Of a stretch of 64,000 nt of DNA, positions 12,067 through 23,641 are shown one piece after another (position 1 is the stretch's first letter; each line of letters begins with the position of its first letter). The position numbers and the translations under genes were made by a program. Below the pieces are notes generated by a model that saw only the letters and a list, made by a program, of their open reading frames with translations, had not been told where the DNA came from and did not search any database. The stretch comes from Dryocosmus kuriphilus (taxonomy: Eukaryota > Arthropoda > Insecta > Hymenoptera > Cynipidae), in NCBI GenBank assembly GCA_038277395.1, contig CM076189.1:214436011-214500010 (forward strand), read 5' to 3'.

Positions 12067-12249
12067 TTAATACTTAGAATTTAGGAAAAAAATAATAATA
12101 ATGTAAAAGAACTTATCGGCATGATCGCACCACTCCTCAAATCTCGGGTCGCTTTTCTTTGGAAACCAGAAGAGGATCACGCCATCATCAGTTCTGATTT
12201 TCATACGTCCCTTGTATGCGCTGCGATTCACTGATGACACTTTTGCCAC
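12067..12249 (-). pseudogene. Possible THAP-like DNA-binding fragment
   Basis: On the minus strand an ATG (12247-12249) opens a 60-codon frame. Residues 13-45 include YKGRMK, then GVILFWFPKKSDPRFEEWC. A conserved F-x-F-P-K, Asp-Pro and Trp in this order is typical of THAP zinc fingers, which are found in P-element-type transposases and in insect regulators. The N-terminal cysteines expected of a C2CH finger are absent (VSSVNRS instead), and the C-terminal Cys-His pair would lie beyond the readable part. If the similarity is real this is a decayed first exon or a truncated transposase start. I cannot pair inverted repeats around it. Confidence 0.3.
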
Positions 12250-12449
12250 TTTTACTCACGCTTTGCACTTGAAAAATGGCTATAATGACTTATTTTTGCC
12301 TTTTTATAACCATTGCATGGCTACTGCACTATATGTATATCTGCTGTCGTTGACAATGCAGAATAACGCGATTGTTTCGTTTTGCGAGAGCGGGTTATTC
12401 GTTTTTTTCGCATTTTTTCGCCAATTAGGTATTTTCTCTTTATAAAGAT

Positions 12450-13305
12450 GTAGGCTCAGCAGTAAATATTTCGTATTTATAAATTTAAAAAAATTTCAGT
12501 ATTAATAAGGATTTTGTAATAATAAGATTAAGATTTATAAGAATTCTGGGCAAAAAATAATAATTTCTAAGTAATTATAGCTCATCGACTTTGCTTTCAG
12601 GCTCAAAATATCTTTGCTCAAACGCATTTTATTTTTTGTATTACCAAGGAAAAAAGTTCTAAATATTTACAATTAGAAAATTAGAAAAAAAACCTACAAT
12701 TACCTGCTTTCACCTATTTTCATTTTATAGAACAGGTATTGAAAAAATAAAAAAATACTATGACTTAGAAGTCGGTATGAAATATGTTATACCGCAAACT
12801 CCCGTAGTAGTCTCAATTTTTAACCTAACAATTTTAAATTTAAAACAAAATTAATTAATAAAGCTACAAGAGAAGGTGGCCTAACGTGCAAACGTAATTA
12901 TATATAAAACATAAAATGCAACAGTTAATAATAATATGTATCTTACACTTATTATATAAATATTATTAAATAATTTTTAAGTGAATTAACAATGTTTTAT
13001 ATATTATACGTAAAAAGGTTTGACAATTATATTTACTTTTCATTTAAAAAAAAAATGTTTTATTGAAACAAAATTTTATTCTTCGGGACATATTCATGAT
13101 AAACTATAACATTAACAAAATAACATCATAATGTAACACGAAATACTCATAACAAATTTCTCATTTTCAGCAAAATATAAATTTCAAAATATTATATTTG
13201 AAACCGCGCTAATTGCTTATTGATATCTTTGCGGGTGGAAGGGCTTGGCGGGGGAACTGCTGCTTTTTGACTACAGCGACGTCTAACTTTAGTAGCACCT
13301 AACTA
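12450..13305. other. AT-rich DNA, nothing recognised
   Basis: There is no coding signal or repeat pair. A small GC-richer patch near 13200-13310 borders the next dispersed repeat. Confidence 0.4.
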
Positions 13306-13528
13306 ATCTCTTACCGCATCTATGAATATAATATCTTTGTCAAAGTGACATAAAACTCACGTTTTGACTCCCTATGTCTTCAAAACCAATTGTCATCTCA
13401 AGCTAAAACTTTCCGGTAATTAATGAACTATCATTACGTACCTTTTGGCATACAATTCACTTTTAAAATTGTGGGCCCAAAATGGGGGGGGGGGGGGGGG
13501 ATTACCCTTTTCTCAGTCACTCTTTAAA
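13306..13528 (-). repeat. Array-less copy of the 4.2-kb dispersed repeat
   Basis: Inverted relative to the 4195-6230 copy. It has CCGCATCTATGAATATAAT, ATAAAACTCAC, CTTTCCGGTAATTAATGAA and GTGGGCCCAAAATGG in the mirrored order, with no trace of the 142-bp units. The two flanks are joined directly, which defines the empty site of the nested array element. A 17-base G run replaces a few bases next to CCAAAATGG. Confidence 0.8.
13484..13500 (+). repeat. Poly-G tract (17)
   Basis: Seventeen consecutive G inside the dispersed repeat. The sister copy near 4217 has only GTCCCATTTTGGGCCC at the equivalent place (opposite strand), so the run is a local expansion. Confidence 0.95.
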
Positions 13529-15286
13529 AATACAGTAATAATGATATTTCAGGCACATTTTTGTCGTTAAAAATAAAAAATAAAAATCGACGTTTTTCAA
13601 AAAGGGCCCGATCAATTTTTTTAAATTTGGCCTTAAATTGTTCGCAGGATACCAAAGAACTGTAAACAAAAACCAAATCCCACTTGAAAAAAAACTTCCA
13701 GTTCATACTGAGGCGAAATCAAGCAAGATAATTCAAGTATTCACTTAAATCGTTAATTCGAATTTTAAGCGAATTTAAATGCAATAAGTCTCACCAAAGA
13801 TATTCAAAAATAACGATCAATAACGTACAAATTGAAATTCTGAAATGTTGTTAAGCCAACCGTAAACAGCATCATACAAAACCATAATATTCTTTCAGTA
13901 CCATGAAATTCCTCACACTCCCAATAAATTTTCTCTCCTCGGAATTACCTACTTTGCAGCAATTTCAATGAAAATACCACACAAGTATATCTAATCGGCT
14001 CGTAAATTGAATCTCGTTTGTCGTTTGACTATCGATTCCGAAGCGACCGGCCATGCCAGGAGAATTATTTCTCGCCTTGTGCGGGACGTTTGACCGTCGC
14101 TGTGTGAGTTCGATTCGAGCACAATGGGATTCCTGGTGAACTTGGCCCGCCATTAAGTACCATTCATTTCGCGACAAGCCTCTCAACGTGGTGCAACCGC
14201 ATCGATGGTGTTGAGTAGATAAAGAAAAGTGGAGGCGAATACGTGTAGAAAAATCTCTGACGTTTTAATGATATTTCGGTCTTACCTTATTTTCTGGGTA
14301 TAGTATAATATACCGTTATCAACGAGTTTGCTGGACTCGAGCCTTTCCAAGTGTACCGCCTCCAGTGCATCATAAAAACTTAGGAGGAAGAGGTGGGTTT
14401 TCGTGGCGTAGGTGGAACAGCCAGTTATTTATTACAGCCACGCAGCTAGTCTCAGTTGAGATTTTGGGCGGCGGGTGGTCTCTTTTTGAAGATTTTCTCT
14501 TGATTCCCGTTCAAGAACCGCGAGAGGAGAAAGTGTTGGGAGTCCTAAGATAGGCACTTTAGTCGAAAATAAATATTAGTTGGCTCTATAGTGTATAATA
14601 ATGCGGTAATAGTTCCATAAAAATGATGAAGCCAAAATGAAATTTCGAATATTTCCCACTTTTTATCTCAACTAGAGAGCAAACACTGTTTGATGATGTT
14701 ATCACCATAGAGAAATTAGATCTGAATTAGAATCAAGAGTCAACATGATTCTTGGTTATATTAGGATTCCTTTTGACATCGGCATAAGGTTTTTCATGTT
14801 ACTGATATCAGATATATCAGAATATTGATGATTTGAAAGAGTCAATATGGGAACATCCTTGAAATTGAATACGAGTTGTTCTCAAATTGGAAAGTTAGAT
14901 AGATGATTTAGTATTATTTGATTTTAATGTAAATGGATGCCGAGGAATGGTAAGTGCATTGTCCTGGAGAACTGGAAGGGTCCAGACTCAACTGACCGCC
15001 CAGCGGATGGTGACCATGCTTTGTTATTGTTCTTTACAGCTAGATGCTGTTGTTATTATGTATGATGATATAACGAGGCTTTGTGCTTCCCCTTTCATCT
15101 TAGCCTCTCTTAATCCTCTCATTCTCCTCCAGCACTGTCCAAGACTTTTTTTTAAAACCTCGAGAGTTGTCTTTCAGTAAGTACCTCATCCTTCGGGAGA
15201 GTATTTTCTTCTCAGGCTGGGGTCATCAGGTCGATGTCATTGCAAACAGGGTATAAACCAGTAGCGTAGCTACAATTTTTTTAAGC
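13529..15286. other. Unique, GC-balanced DNA, possible host sequence
   Basis: No inverted-repeat ends were found. The part 13980-14560 is clearly less AT-rich than the rest and is not repeated in the window. It could hold host regulatory or untranslated sequence. The open frames on both strands (about 60-80 codons) show no domain. A fragment CAGTAGCGTAGCTAC (about 15260) next to the following element resembles CAGTGGCG-type transposon ends but has no partner. Confidence 0.35.
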
Positions 15287-15530
15287 TACACGGAGAAAAA
15301 TGGATATTCAAATGTAGATAGTCAAATGCAAGATACTATGGTACAATATCTAGATGTTGCCACATAGAATCTATCACAAATAGAAGATACTGTCGTTTAA
15401 GTATCACTAGATATTCAAATTTGTATAATCAACCGCAATATCTGTATAGATACTCATTTTATTGCGCGCATGCGCATATGTATAATTCGAGGCGAGACTG
15501 ATCACCAACGCGGCGTCAAATTGTGTTCGT

Positions 15531-17050
15531 TATACAGGGTGTTTTTTTTAACTTGACAAATCGAAATATCTCAAAAAATACGCATCCTACGAAAAAAATG
15601 TCCTTAATAAAAACTTTTTATTTTCGAGGGGGAAAAGCGGTTTTGCAAAAATTTACCCCACCCCACCCCCTAAGGGGGCAGGGGTGGGGGTAACTTCGTA
15701 ATTTCAAATGGGAACCCCAATTTTTTATCACAGATTCAGATTTTAATTTATGAAATACGTAAGTTTTGTTTGAAATTTTTTTTTCGATTCCCGATAGATG
15801 GCGCTGCAATTGCAAAAAATGTAATTGTTGAGTGTTTCAAGGATAACGCTTCCAAACAAAAGGTAAATGAGACGTGTTGAATCTAAGGAAGATCATTCAA
15901 TTGTAATAAATTCAATTTTGGACGTTACTTTCGGGGTGCTTGATTTCAGTGAGTCCCCTCGCCTCTCACCATCGGGGTGCTTGAACTTTCGGCCAAGGGA
16001 CAGTAAAAGTGCTAAAACTGCAGAAAAACTTTCCCGAAAGCAGTTGGTTGTCCATAGTCGATTTTGGATGTAGACATTACATATCATGCGTCAGTCGGTC
16101 ACACAATCGAGCGCTAACCGCATCTGTCCGTGATTATCGTTCATTCGTTTGGAGGGTTGATTGTGTTCATGATGAGCATAAAGCGTGATAGCATCATTGA
16201 TATTCCTGCCACTTTCTCCATAAATGAGAATCATTTCAATTTTCTGTTGTTGAGATAGAATTTCCATTGTAAAAGTCTTTAATTCAAGTAATGAGGGAAT
16301 ATAACGACACCTAAACCAACCCAAACGAACGTGACCAACAATAATAATCCAAACGAAAGCAACTAATTACGATCAACACAAATGAACGCAATCAACACAC
16401 CCAAATCAAATGAACACAATCAACCCTCCTAACGAATGAACGTTAATCACGGACAGACGCGGTTAGCGCTCGATTGTGTGACCGACTGACTCAATGATAT
16501 GTAATGTCTACATCCAAAATCGACTATCGACAACCAACTGCTTTCGGGAAAGTTTTTCTGCAGTTTTAGCACTTTTACTGTCCCTTGGCCGAAAGTTCAA
16601 GCACCCCGATGGTGAGAGGCGAGGGGACTCACTGAAATCAAGCACCCCGAAAGTAATGTCCAAAATTGAATTTATTACAATTGAATGATCTTACTTACAT
16701 TCAACACGTCTCATTTACTTTTTGTTTGGAAGCGTTATCCTTGAAACACTCAGCAATTACATTTATTGCAATTGCAGCGCCATCTATCGCGAATCGAAAA
16801 AAAAATTTCAAACAAAACTTACGTATTTCATAAATGAGAATCTGAATCTGTGATAAAAAATTGGGGTTCCCATTTGAAATTACGAAGTTACCCCCACCCC
16901 TGCCCCCTTAGGGGGTGGGGTGGGGTAAATTTTTGCAAAACCGCTTTTCCCCCTCGAAAATAAAAAGTTTTTATTATGAACATTTTTTTCGTAGGATGCG
17001 TATTTTTTGAGATATTTCGATTTGTCAAGTTAAAAAAAACACCCTGTATA
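15531..17050. mobile_element. 1.5-kb foldback element, 640-bp arms, 9-bp TSD
   Basis: TATACAGGGTGTTTTTTT and its inverse form the ends. The two arms (about 15531-16170 and 16410-17050) are nearly identical inverted copies separated by a loop of about 240 bp. The perfect direct repeat TGTGTTCGT flanks the element (15522-15530 and 17051-17059). A 9-bp target duplication with long TIRs is typical of Mutator-like elements; this classification is inference. Each arm contains the same 64-codon frame with only two amino-acid differences, which reflects arm identity rather than a gene. The loop is built of degenerate CAAACGAA/CAATCAACA units. Confidence 0.9.
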
Positions 17051-17286
17051 TGTGTTCGTCAAATAAATATATTTTAGTGAAATTTTGAGTGAAATTCGTA
17101 ATCTGGTTCAGTAAGAATATATAATTTCTTATTTAATATATAATTGTATAAAAAGTACACTCTAAATCAAAATTTAATAAAAGCATGACATGTGAAAACG
17201 AACATAACCTAAATTATGAATGATTCGTATAATTGCCAAAATGTTTTTCCTTTTTTAAATTTTACATGTTCACACCTTTTGTGCAG

Positions 17287-17555
17287 AGAAATGGAGCAGG
17301 CTACTGGATATCTGAAACTTGTTAGCTCCTGGAATTATGGAGACGCCATAATAAAAAGATTCCAAGGTATCCCAGTCAGAAATGTATGGTCGATACGAAG
17401 TCGAAAGAACGTCGTTGAAATTCAAAAAATCGTTAATATTTTCGTCGATTCGACCGTTTTTTGTCGCCACAATCGACAAAATTCAAATTAAGGAAATAAT
17501 TCCGGAAACAGGGCCAAGACTGAAATTCGAAAAAAATTATTTGAAATTTATTTAA
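17287..17555 (+). pseudogene. SAM-like domain gene, frameshifted, element-borne
   Basis: CACACCTTTTGTGCAG (to 17286) is a good acceptor. ATG at 17291 opens a frame reading LKLVSSWNYGDAIIKRFQ, which resembles helices 1-2 of a SAM domain. At 17366/17367 a GTAT donor-like site falls after the first base of a codon, as in the related exons at 32040 and 50228. Further on, VDSTVF in one frame and KEIIPETGPRLKFEKNYLK (from 17490) in the next resemble the C-terminal helices, where IP-x-x-G-x-R is typical. The frames are offset around a T6 run near 17455, so the gene looks broken. About 100 bp between the halves is unexplained; it is short for an intron and lacks a good acceptor. SAM domains mediate protein-protein and sometimes RNA binding. 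The SAM assignment is by eye. Confidence 0.5.
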
Positions 17556-18497
17556 TTGGTACAATTTTCATTGTTTATTTCTTCTTTCCTTCAGTGGTGC
17601 GAGTCTAAACAGATAATATTCCAATAATTATACATTATCTTGTGTATAAATATATTTTTTTAAAATCAAATACTGCTTTTAAACTTTTAAAGATCTTGAA
17701 TTTAATGTTCGTAAGAAAATCTGTGCGGATTTTACTAAAATAATTAAATTTCTTTAAAGCTGAGAATACAGAAGGAAGAGATAATGCTCTGCCAAACGTA
17801 GCCTGAAAAAATTCAACAGATTTGATCCATCGTCCAGAAGATTCTGAATGTAACATAAAATTTCATATCTAAAAATGTATTTTGTAGAAACTGTGTAATT
17901 TTACGAACACTTTTCTGCGTATCACGTTATTAAAACATCAAAAATTGTTTTTTATAAAGCAGTCTGATCTGCAAAATTATCGACCAATACTTATGTACGA
18001 ATATTGTGACACCAATACTTATGTCGCTACTGAGAGTGATGTTTAATAAATGAAAAATTTCGATTTTCACTTCGCAATGCTTATTTTTATGTTATACTTT
18101 TTTATATATTTATATATGTTTTTTTATTTTAGAATAAGTAATTCATTCTGAGAATTTTCTCATTTCCGTGGAATATTGAATTCGCATTTTGTATTATTAT
18201 TTATTCATAAATTATTTTGATTATTGTTGATTTTCCTGAAAAATTAAAAAAAAGCTGTATAACACAGATACTCAGGTATAGTATTTCAGATACTGTAGTG
18301 TAACACCACAGAATATTCGTATTTAGTATCTAAGATACTCACGCTTAATATCTTGGATATTCATTTTGAGTATCTCTCTTTGATAATATGCAGATACTAA
18401 ATTTGAGTTTCTAGATAGCTGTCCTATAGTAAAGTCGCAAAGATACTCAGTCATAATATCCAGATATTACCACTGAGTATCCATTTTTCTCCGTGTA

Positions 18498-20255
18498 ATT
18501 ACCATAAAATTTCCTCTTCTTTTTAACAATAAAAATCTCCAATTTTTTAGAATGTTACAGCATGTTAATATCCTAACGGAACACTGTAATCTGATTTATA
18601 AAGCTTCTGTAACCTCAATGTTGTTGTACCTGATATGCGTAAATACGGTAGGAACTGTGGTTAACCACAGTTTTACGGCCTGAACATTTCATCAGTAAAG
18701 AGACGCCTGCCAATGAGTCAACAGGAAATCATTTAGACCAAAAAGAACTCGGAACATGTCGTAGAAATCAGAGTATTACTCATACAGAAAATAATTGAAT
18801 ATCTATATAAGTATAGGCCTATCATGTAACGAAAACCAACAGAAATCATTCGATAGTTTCTTCTCTTTAGAATTCAGTTGGAACACACCTACCCCATATA
18901 TGTATTACATAGTATATATAAAACTCCTCCCATCATTTCAGAATTTTTTATTTTCCTCTCTTTTTTTCCTATTATACATATAATACCCACGTATTGTCCT
19001 GATGGTGCACATCGATTCTGATCTATTACTTCTGCATCTGCGTTTCGCCTTCTGCCTTTTTATTTACTTCCACAACTCCATACGTGCGCATTTCTGTTTT
19101 ATTGCTGAGGGGTGAGTTTCGACTCTGCAGGAAAAGGTCATAAGTTATCGCAGAATAGCAATTTAATACAGATCAAAAATTGTAAACCAAGAATGAGAAA
19201 CTTGATTTCAGTTGTTGTACTATGATCGTTTTAAATACATACTATTTTGTAACGATCAATATATTGATCACTAATAATTGGTAGATGATTAGATATTAAA
19301 CAAACTCTTCAAGTATTTAGCTAGAGGAATAATTTCAGACTCGAATGACATGCTCTCCCACGATAATCTGTACTTCATTATATCAAGTGAATTGGTGCTG
19401 TCAGGACAACTCGATGTCGTGTCATTCCATGCAATTATTTTGGCATCAGGTCAGATCTTTAAACAATGGCTTTTTGCCAATTAGTCTTATCAAGATTGAA
19501 TAGACTATGCTTTATTCAACCGAAGTGTTTTGAAATATGCCCAATCACAAAGGAATTTAATACTCGCTCGAAAAAAAAGTAAAACTAAATTTTTAAAAGT
19601 ATGATGCATTCAATAATTCCAAGTGGCCACCTGCTTATTCTCATGCACAAAACGATATAAAACTTTCCCCGATAAGTACCTTCAAGGATGTGTCCTTATG
19701 AGCTTCAGTTTCCAGCTACTTGGAAAGAGTTCTCGTTCAACTTTTTAAAAAGTACATCATACTTTTATGACACGATCCCGATCGTGAAAAGTTCAGTCAC
19801 TCTCTTGCACTCAGTCATGAATAAAAATCAGCAGTAGGTACTCATTCCTTCATTTTTGTATTATTTACTCTTGTCATTTCTAGAGTCAGAGCACGTCACG
19901 CAACCAGGAAGTGATTTGCGATAGAAGTTGATGCGATGTAGACACTTTTGCAGTAAGTAATGCGACCCTGTCACGTAATTTGCTGGCTTAAATCACTTCA
20001 CGTGACAAGTCGCACGCGACCAAATTGGGGCCTGCGAGACTATCGAAAGCTGGCTCCTGACTCCCGTGGGAGGGACTTTATGGAAAAATTCACTCGCAAT
20101 TACGATTTCTAAAGTTTCACTCCTTGCAGGAACTGTCTTGAAAAAATGACACTTGATAAGTTGAGAAATGTCTTCCATTAAATCTGAAATGCCTTTTTTG
20201 CTAAATAAAAATTAACTTTTGTGGAATTATATTCTTAAGCGTGAAATTCAATATA
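18498..20255. other. Unique AT-rich DNA, possible host sequence
   Basis: I see no element ends and no tandem repeats. The segment 19880-20180 is GC-balanced, with a 61-codon minus-strand frame that shows no domain. Confidence 0.35.
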
Positions 20256-20258
20256 TAA

Positions 20259-20876
20259 GGGCCGATTCCACCAACTGCGATTGAATCCACGATTAGCTAA
20301 TAATTATTATTTTTTAATCAGCCTCTTAATCATGACTAACTTTTGACGCGTTCCAGCATGAATTTTGAACCTATGATTAGCTAACCGTATGCTCTGTTCG
20401 CAGTAAGTATAGTTTCTGTGTGTTTCTGTTGTAACCGTGTTTCTGATTGGTTGATTTCAAGCTTCGATTTCGATAAATTTCGATATCTATTTTCGATAGC
20501 TAAATTTCGATAAACGAAATCGCATAGTGAGATCCAAATCATCTAAAGATTCAAAACAAATGACTCGTTCTTTAAATATTCGTGGCCGTATTTTAATTCC
20601 AAAATCGTCTTCATGATCAGATGAAGATAAAATATCGTTATAAATTGCATTCATATTTCAGACTATACAGTCGCACCACACTTGAACTTCAACTTTGAGG
20701 TTATGTTGAGCCCCCTTAATCGCTAGTTAAGTCGCTAACCAGCCAAAAATGGCTGATTAAGTTAAACGGCGATTAGGCTTCTTTAATCATGGTTTAAAAG
20801 ATGGTGGAACGCAATGTGCTGATTAAATTAAGTTAATCAATGATTAAAATTTAATCACAGGTGGTGGAATCGGCCC
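20259..20876. mobile_element. PIF/Harbinger-type element 1, TAA target site
   Basis: GGGCCGATTCCACCA at the left is inverted as TGGTGGAATCGGCCC at the right, flanked by TAA (20256-20258 and 20877-20879). The subterminal parts are dense in TGATTA/TTAATCA motifs. A 3-bp TAA/TTA duplication and G-rich termini are hallmarks of PIF/Harbinger. The minus-strand fragment at 20487-20654 supports the family. At 618 bp it is an internally deleted, non-autonomous copy. Confidence 0.85.
20487..20654 (-). pseudogene. HARBI1-like transposase, N-terminal fragment
   Basis: The ATG complement is at 20652-20654. The frame runs 55 codons to a stop at 20487-20489. It begins with an acidic stretch (DILSSSDHEDDFG), followed by RPRIFKERV, then FESLDDLDLTMRFRLSKF. 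The order R-x-RIF-x-ER, then F...DD..., then RFRLSK is the usual N-terminal signature of Harbinger nucleases (the HARBI1 family), upstream of the DDE catalytic core. The catalytic part is missing because the element is internally deleted, so it cannot be an active nuclease. Confidence 0.65.
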
Positions 20877-21409
20877 TAAGGGCCGGTTTCACCAACTCTG
20901 ATTAAACACATGATTAGCTAATCATGATTATTTTTTAATCGAGACTTTAGTCGTGATTAAATTACAACGCGTTCCACCATGGATATTTTGCTTCTGATTA
21001 GCTAATCATATACCCTGTTCATGGTAGCTCTAGTATTCTCTTGTAGCCGCGACTCTGATTGGATTGGTTGTAATGAAAAAGTCAGTTAACTTTCGGCGCC
21101 ATGACGTTTAGACGCCAAAACATTGAGATGACGCGTAAAGTTTGAGGTGGTTTCTGAAATATAATTTTTATTTAAATATGTTAACCAGAAGAAAAGTGTT
21201 TGATAATGTATATTTCGAAAATTTACATGTACATATCAGTTATAAAATATAAAATAGATTTTAATTTTCAAACAAAAAAAAAAGATTTTTTAAACATAAA
21301 GATGATTTATTGGAGCAAGATGGTGAATTTTTTACCAAAGCAAAAGGCATGAAATTTGATCAAAATAGTTCAATTTTTCACCAAACTAGTTGAATTTTCA
21401 AACAAAACA

Positions 21410-21940
21410 AAATGACTTTTGAACAAAATTGTTGAGTTCCTTATAAAGTGGATACATTTTTCACGAAATTAAATTTTTTAAATTTGAATTTGAATTTTTA
21501 AACCGAAACATGAATTTCGAAGGAAGAAGGTTAATTTTCTACCGAAAAATACGAATGTTCCACAAAAAAAATACATGACTTTTCAAACTTTTGAACGAAA
21601 TTGTGTTTCTTACAAAGTGGATATATTTTTCACCAAATTGAATTTCTTAAATTTGAATTTGAATTTTTAAACCTAAACAGGAGTTTCCAACGAAGATTAA
21701 TTTTCTACCGAGAAATACGAATATTCCACAAAAAAAAAAAATACATGACTTTCCAAACTTTTGAACGAAATTGTGTTTCTTACAAAGTGGATATATTTTT
21801 CACCAAATTGAATTTCTTAAATTTGAATTTAAATTTTTAAACCTAAACAGGAGTTTCCAAAAAAGAAGATTAATTTTCTACCGAAAAACACGAATATTCC
21901 ACAAAAGAATTACATGACTTTTCAAAAAACAAAAATTTTT
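21410..21940 (+). repeat. ~172-bp tandem repeat, three copies
   Basis: TTACAAAGTGGATATATTTT recurs at about 21608 and 21779, with a diverged copy near 21440. The same order of TTTGAATTTGAATTTTTAAA, TTAATTTTCTACCGA and CATGACTTT occurs in each unit. The units are rich in TTCAACAAAA-like words, like the larger repeat at 24890-27000. The first copy is the most diverged. Confidence 0.8.
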
Positions 21941-22093
21941 AGGTTATCTCTACATGTAAATTACTCCGAATTACCTTTATTACAAAGTTAGTTACTTGGA
22001 GCACTTAAGTTACTTCCACAATCGTAAAAATACAAGATCAATGTCCATTATTTTAACAATATTTCTATATCATACATACCTATTTGTAGCATG

Positions 22094-22279
22094 TTACAAA
22101 CTTTGTTCGAGTTGGAGCAGCAAAGTTTCAACAGTAATTTTTCTTAAGCGAAATCATGTTAAAAAATCCAAATCATCTATGGTTTCAAAATAATTCACTC
22201 GTTCCCTGAATATTCGTGGTCTTCTCTGAACGGGGTAAAACATTTCATCATCATCAGATGAGGATAAAATATCATACAT
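22094..22279 (-). pseudogene. HARBI1-like transposase, N-terminal fragment with stop
   Basis: The ATG complement is at 22277-22279. The frame reads MYDILSSSDDDE, then RRPRIFRERVNYFE and TIDDLDFLT. An in-frame TGA (22154-22156) sits where the sister copy has the Arg of RFRL. After it the same frame continues as FRLRKITVETLLLQLEQSL to a stop at 22094-22096. The motif order is that of Harbinger N-termini. The premature stop and the absence of a catalytic core make it a pseudogene. Similarity to the 20487-20654 fragment shows that both adjacent elements belong to related families. Confidence 0.65.
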
Positions 22280-22514
22280 AGTAAATCAGATCCATATTTC
22301 CTTGCTGTACACTGCACTCGTATACTTCAATTTTGAGGTTATGTTACTTTAATCACTGATTAACCTCCATAACCAGCCATTATTGGGCGGTTAAGTTAAC
22401 CCATGATTATCTTCCCTTAATCATGATTAAAAGAATGGTGGAACGCAAAGTATTGATTAAATAATGTTAATCAATGATTAACGATTTAATCAGAGTTGGT
22501 GAAACCGGCCCTAA

Positions 22515-23418
22515 GACTGTGAGAAGTTTGCGTCAGTTTGAGATATTTAGAAGGGAAATCGGGATCGGCAGCTCATTATTACATCAGTGAGGCGTCATAA
22601 CTTCATTAATCACAGGAGGCTCGATAAGTTCCCTGCTTCAACCGACGTTAGTCCTCAACTACTCCTCCTCTTCCTCTTTTGCCTCAACCTCATCCCGAAT
22701 ATAATCGACCTGTCGGAATGTCACTTGATATCTTCAGAACGAAACTTCCGGCCTCCTCCTACCTCTCGTCGACTTCCGATCGTGTCGGAATTTCTCCATT
22801 AGCTAGGCACCTCTGGCAAAACTGGGAGGATAGTGAGAAGGAAATAAGAGAAAGAAGAAGGTTCTTCAGTGTTCAGGTTCCAGAAACCAATTACCATCGT
22901 CACTTTGGTTAAACAGGAAAAATGGTGGACTGAAATAGTCGATTAAGTATGGAAAAATTTCACCTTAGAACAGACCAAACTACTTTATCGTAGATATCGA
23001 TCTCAATCGATATACGTATCGTGTAAAAGATTGCCTGAAGGTGCAAAATTATTTTTATCCCACAAGATATTATAATCTAACACATCATTTATAAATTAAT
23101 TCTATTTTGACTTACGAAATGGAAGACACTTAGGTACTTGTAGTGTCGGAAAAGAAACTTACCTGAAACAAAAAAAAGATATTTTATTAAAAAAATATAA
23201 TTGATGAAAAATAATTGACTGAAAACAGTACCTAAAATTAGTATAGAAGTTTTTAAAAATTTTGCAATATTCTTTCAAAAAAATCTGTCAAGTTCAAACT
23301 GTGAAATTTAAGCTTTCCCGGAAATAGTATATTGTGTAACAAGTGCGAGAAGTAACATGAGACTTGACGCAAGTGGAATAACTTCTTGCACTTGTCATAC
23401 ACGATATTTTCACAAAAA
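22515..23418. other. Unique DNA, possible host sequence
   Basis: The segment 22570-22920 is GC-balanced and pyrimidine-rich (repeated CTCCTC/CCTC words) and is not repeated in the window. It may be untranslated or regulatory host DNA. The frames there have no recognisable domain. The remainder is AT-rich. Confidence 0.35.
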
Positions 23419-23641
23419 ATGTATGAAAATAGCCATATTCCGTGTCCGAAAACTGTACGTAAAGTGCCAGATTTCTCTACTGCGAGATTAGCGTGCGGGA
23501 ATGTGGTATTCCCGCACAGTTTTACATTCCCGCACGCAAAACTGTTCGGCAATACACTTCCGCACGCTAATCTCACAGTAAAGGAGTCTAGCACTTTGCG
23601 CACAGTTTTTGGTCACGGAATATGGACATTTTCATGCATGT
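23419..23641. mobile_element. Short inverted-repeat element with GTGCGGGAAT motif
   Basis: The left arm (ATGAAAAT, CCATATTCCGTG, AAAACTGT, AAAGTGC, GAGATTAGCGTGCGG) is inverted in the right arm (CCGCACGCTAATCTC, GCACTTTG, ACAGTTTTTGGTCACGG, ATTTTCAT). The middle contains further GTGCGGGAAT copies in both orientations. It is about 220 bp, non-coding and foldback-like. No target duplication was seen. Confidence 0.75.

Larger units (their letters stand above)
15287..18497. mobile_element. TIR element (TACACGGAGAAAAATGG) with SAM-like gene
   Basis: TACACGGAGAAAAATGGATA at the left edge is inverted at the right edge (TATCCATTTTTCTCCGTGTA). Both subterminal zones are rich in AGATACT, GATATT and GAGTATC motifs in both orientations. 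The element is split by a foldback insertion (15531-17050); without it the length is about 1.7 kb. A small decayed SAM-like gene lies in the right part (17287-17555). No target duplication is clear. The terminus TACACGGA is shared with the element at 30383-31323. Confidence 0.75.
20880..22511. mobile_element. PIF/Harbinger-type element 2, TAA target site
   Basis: GGGCCGGTTTCACCAACT and its inverse form the ends, flanked by TAA (20877-20879, shared with element 1, and 22512-22514). The subterminal TGATTA/TTAATCA clusters and GCGTTCCACCAT near 20980 match those of element 1. A minus-strand transposase fragment is at 22094-22279. The interior holds a ~172-bp tandem repeat that adds most of the extra length. 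No DDE core is visible. Confidence 0.85.

Noticed and set aside
14090..14125. GAGTTCGATTCGAGC, considered as a tRNA T-arm
   Set aside because: No matching acceptor stem, D-arm or anticodon arm could be found around it.
15867..16688. Same 64-codon ORF on both strands, which looked conserved
   Set aside because: The two ORFs are the two arms of one foldback element, so similarity reflects arm identity, not protein selection.
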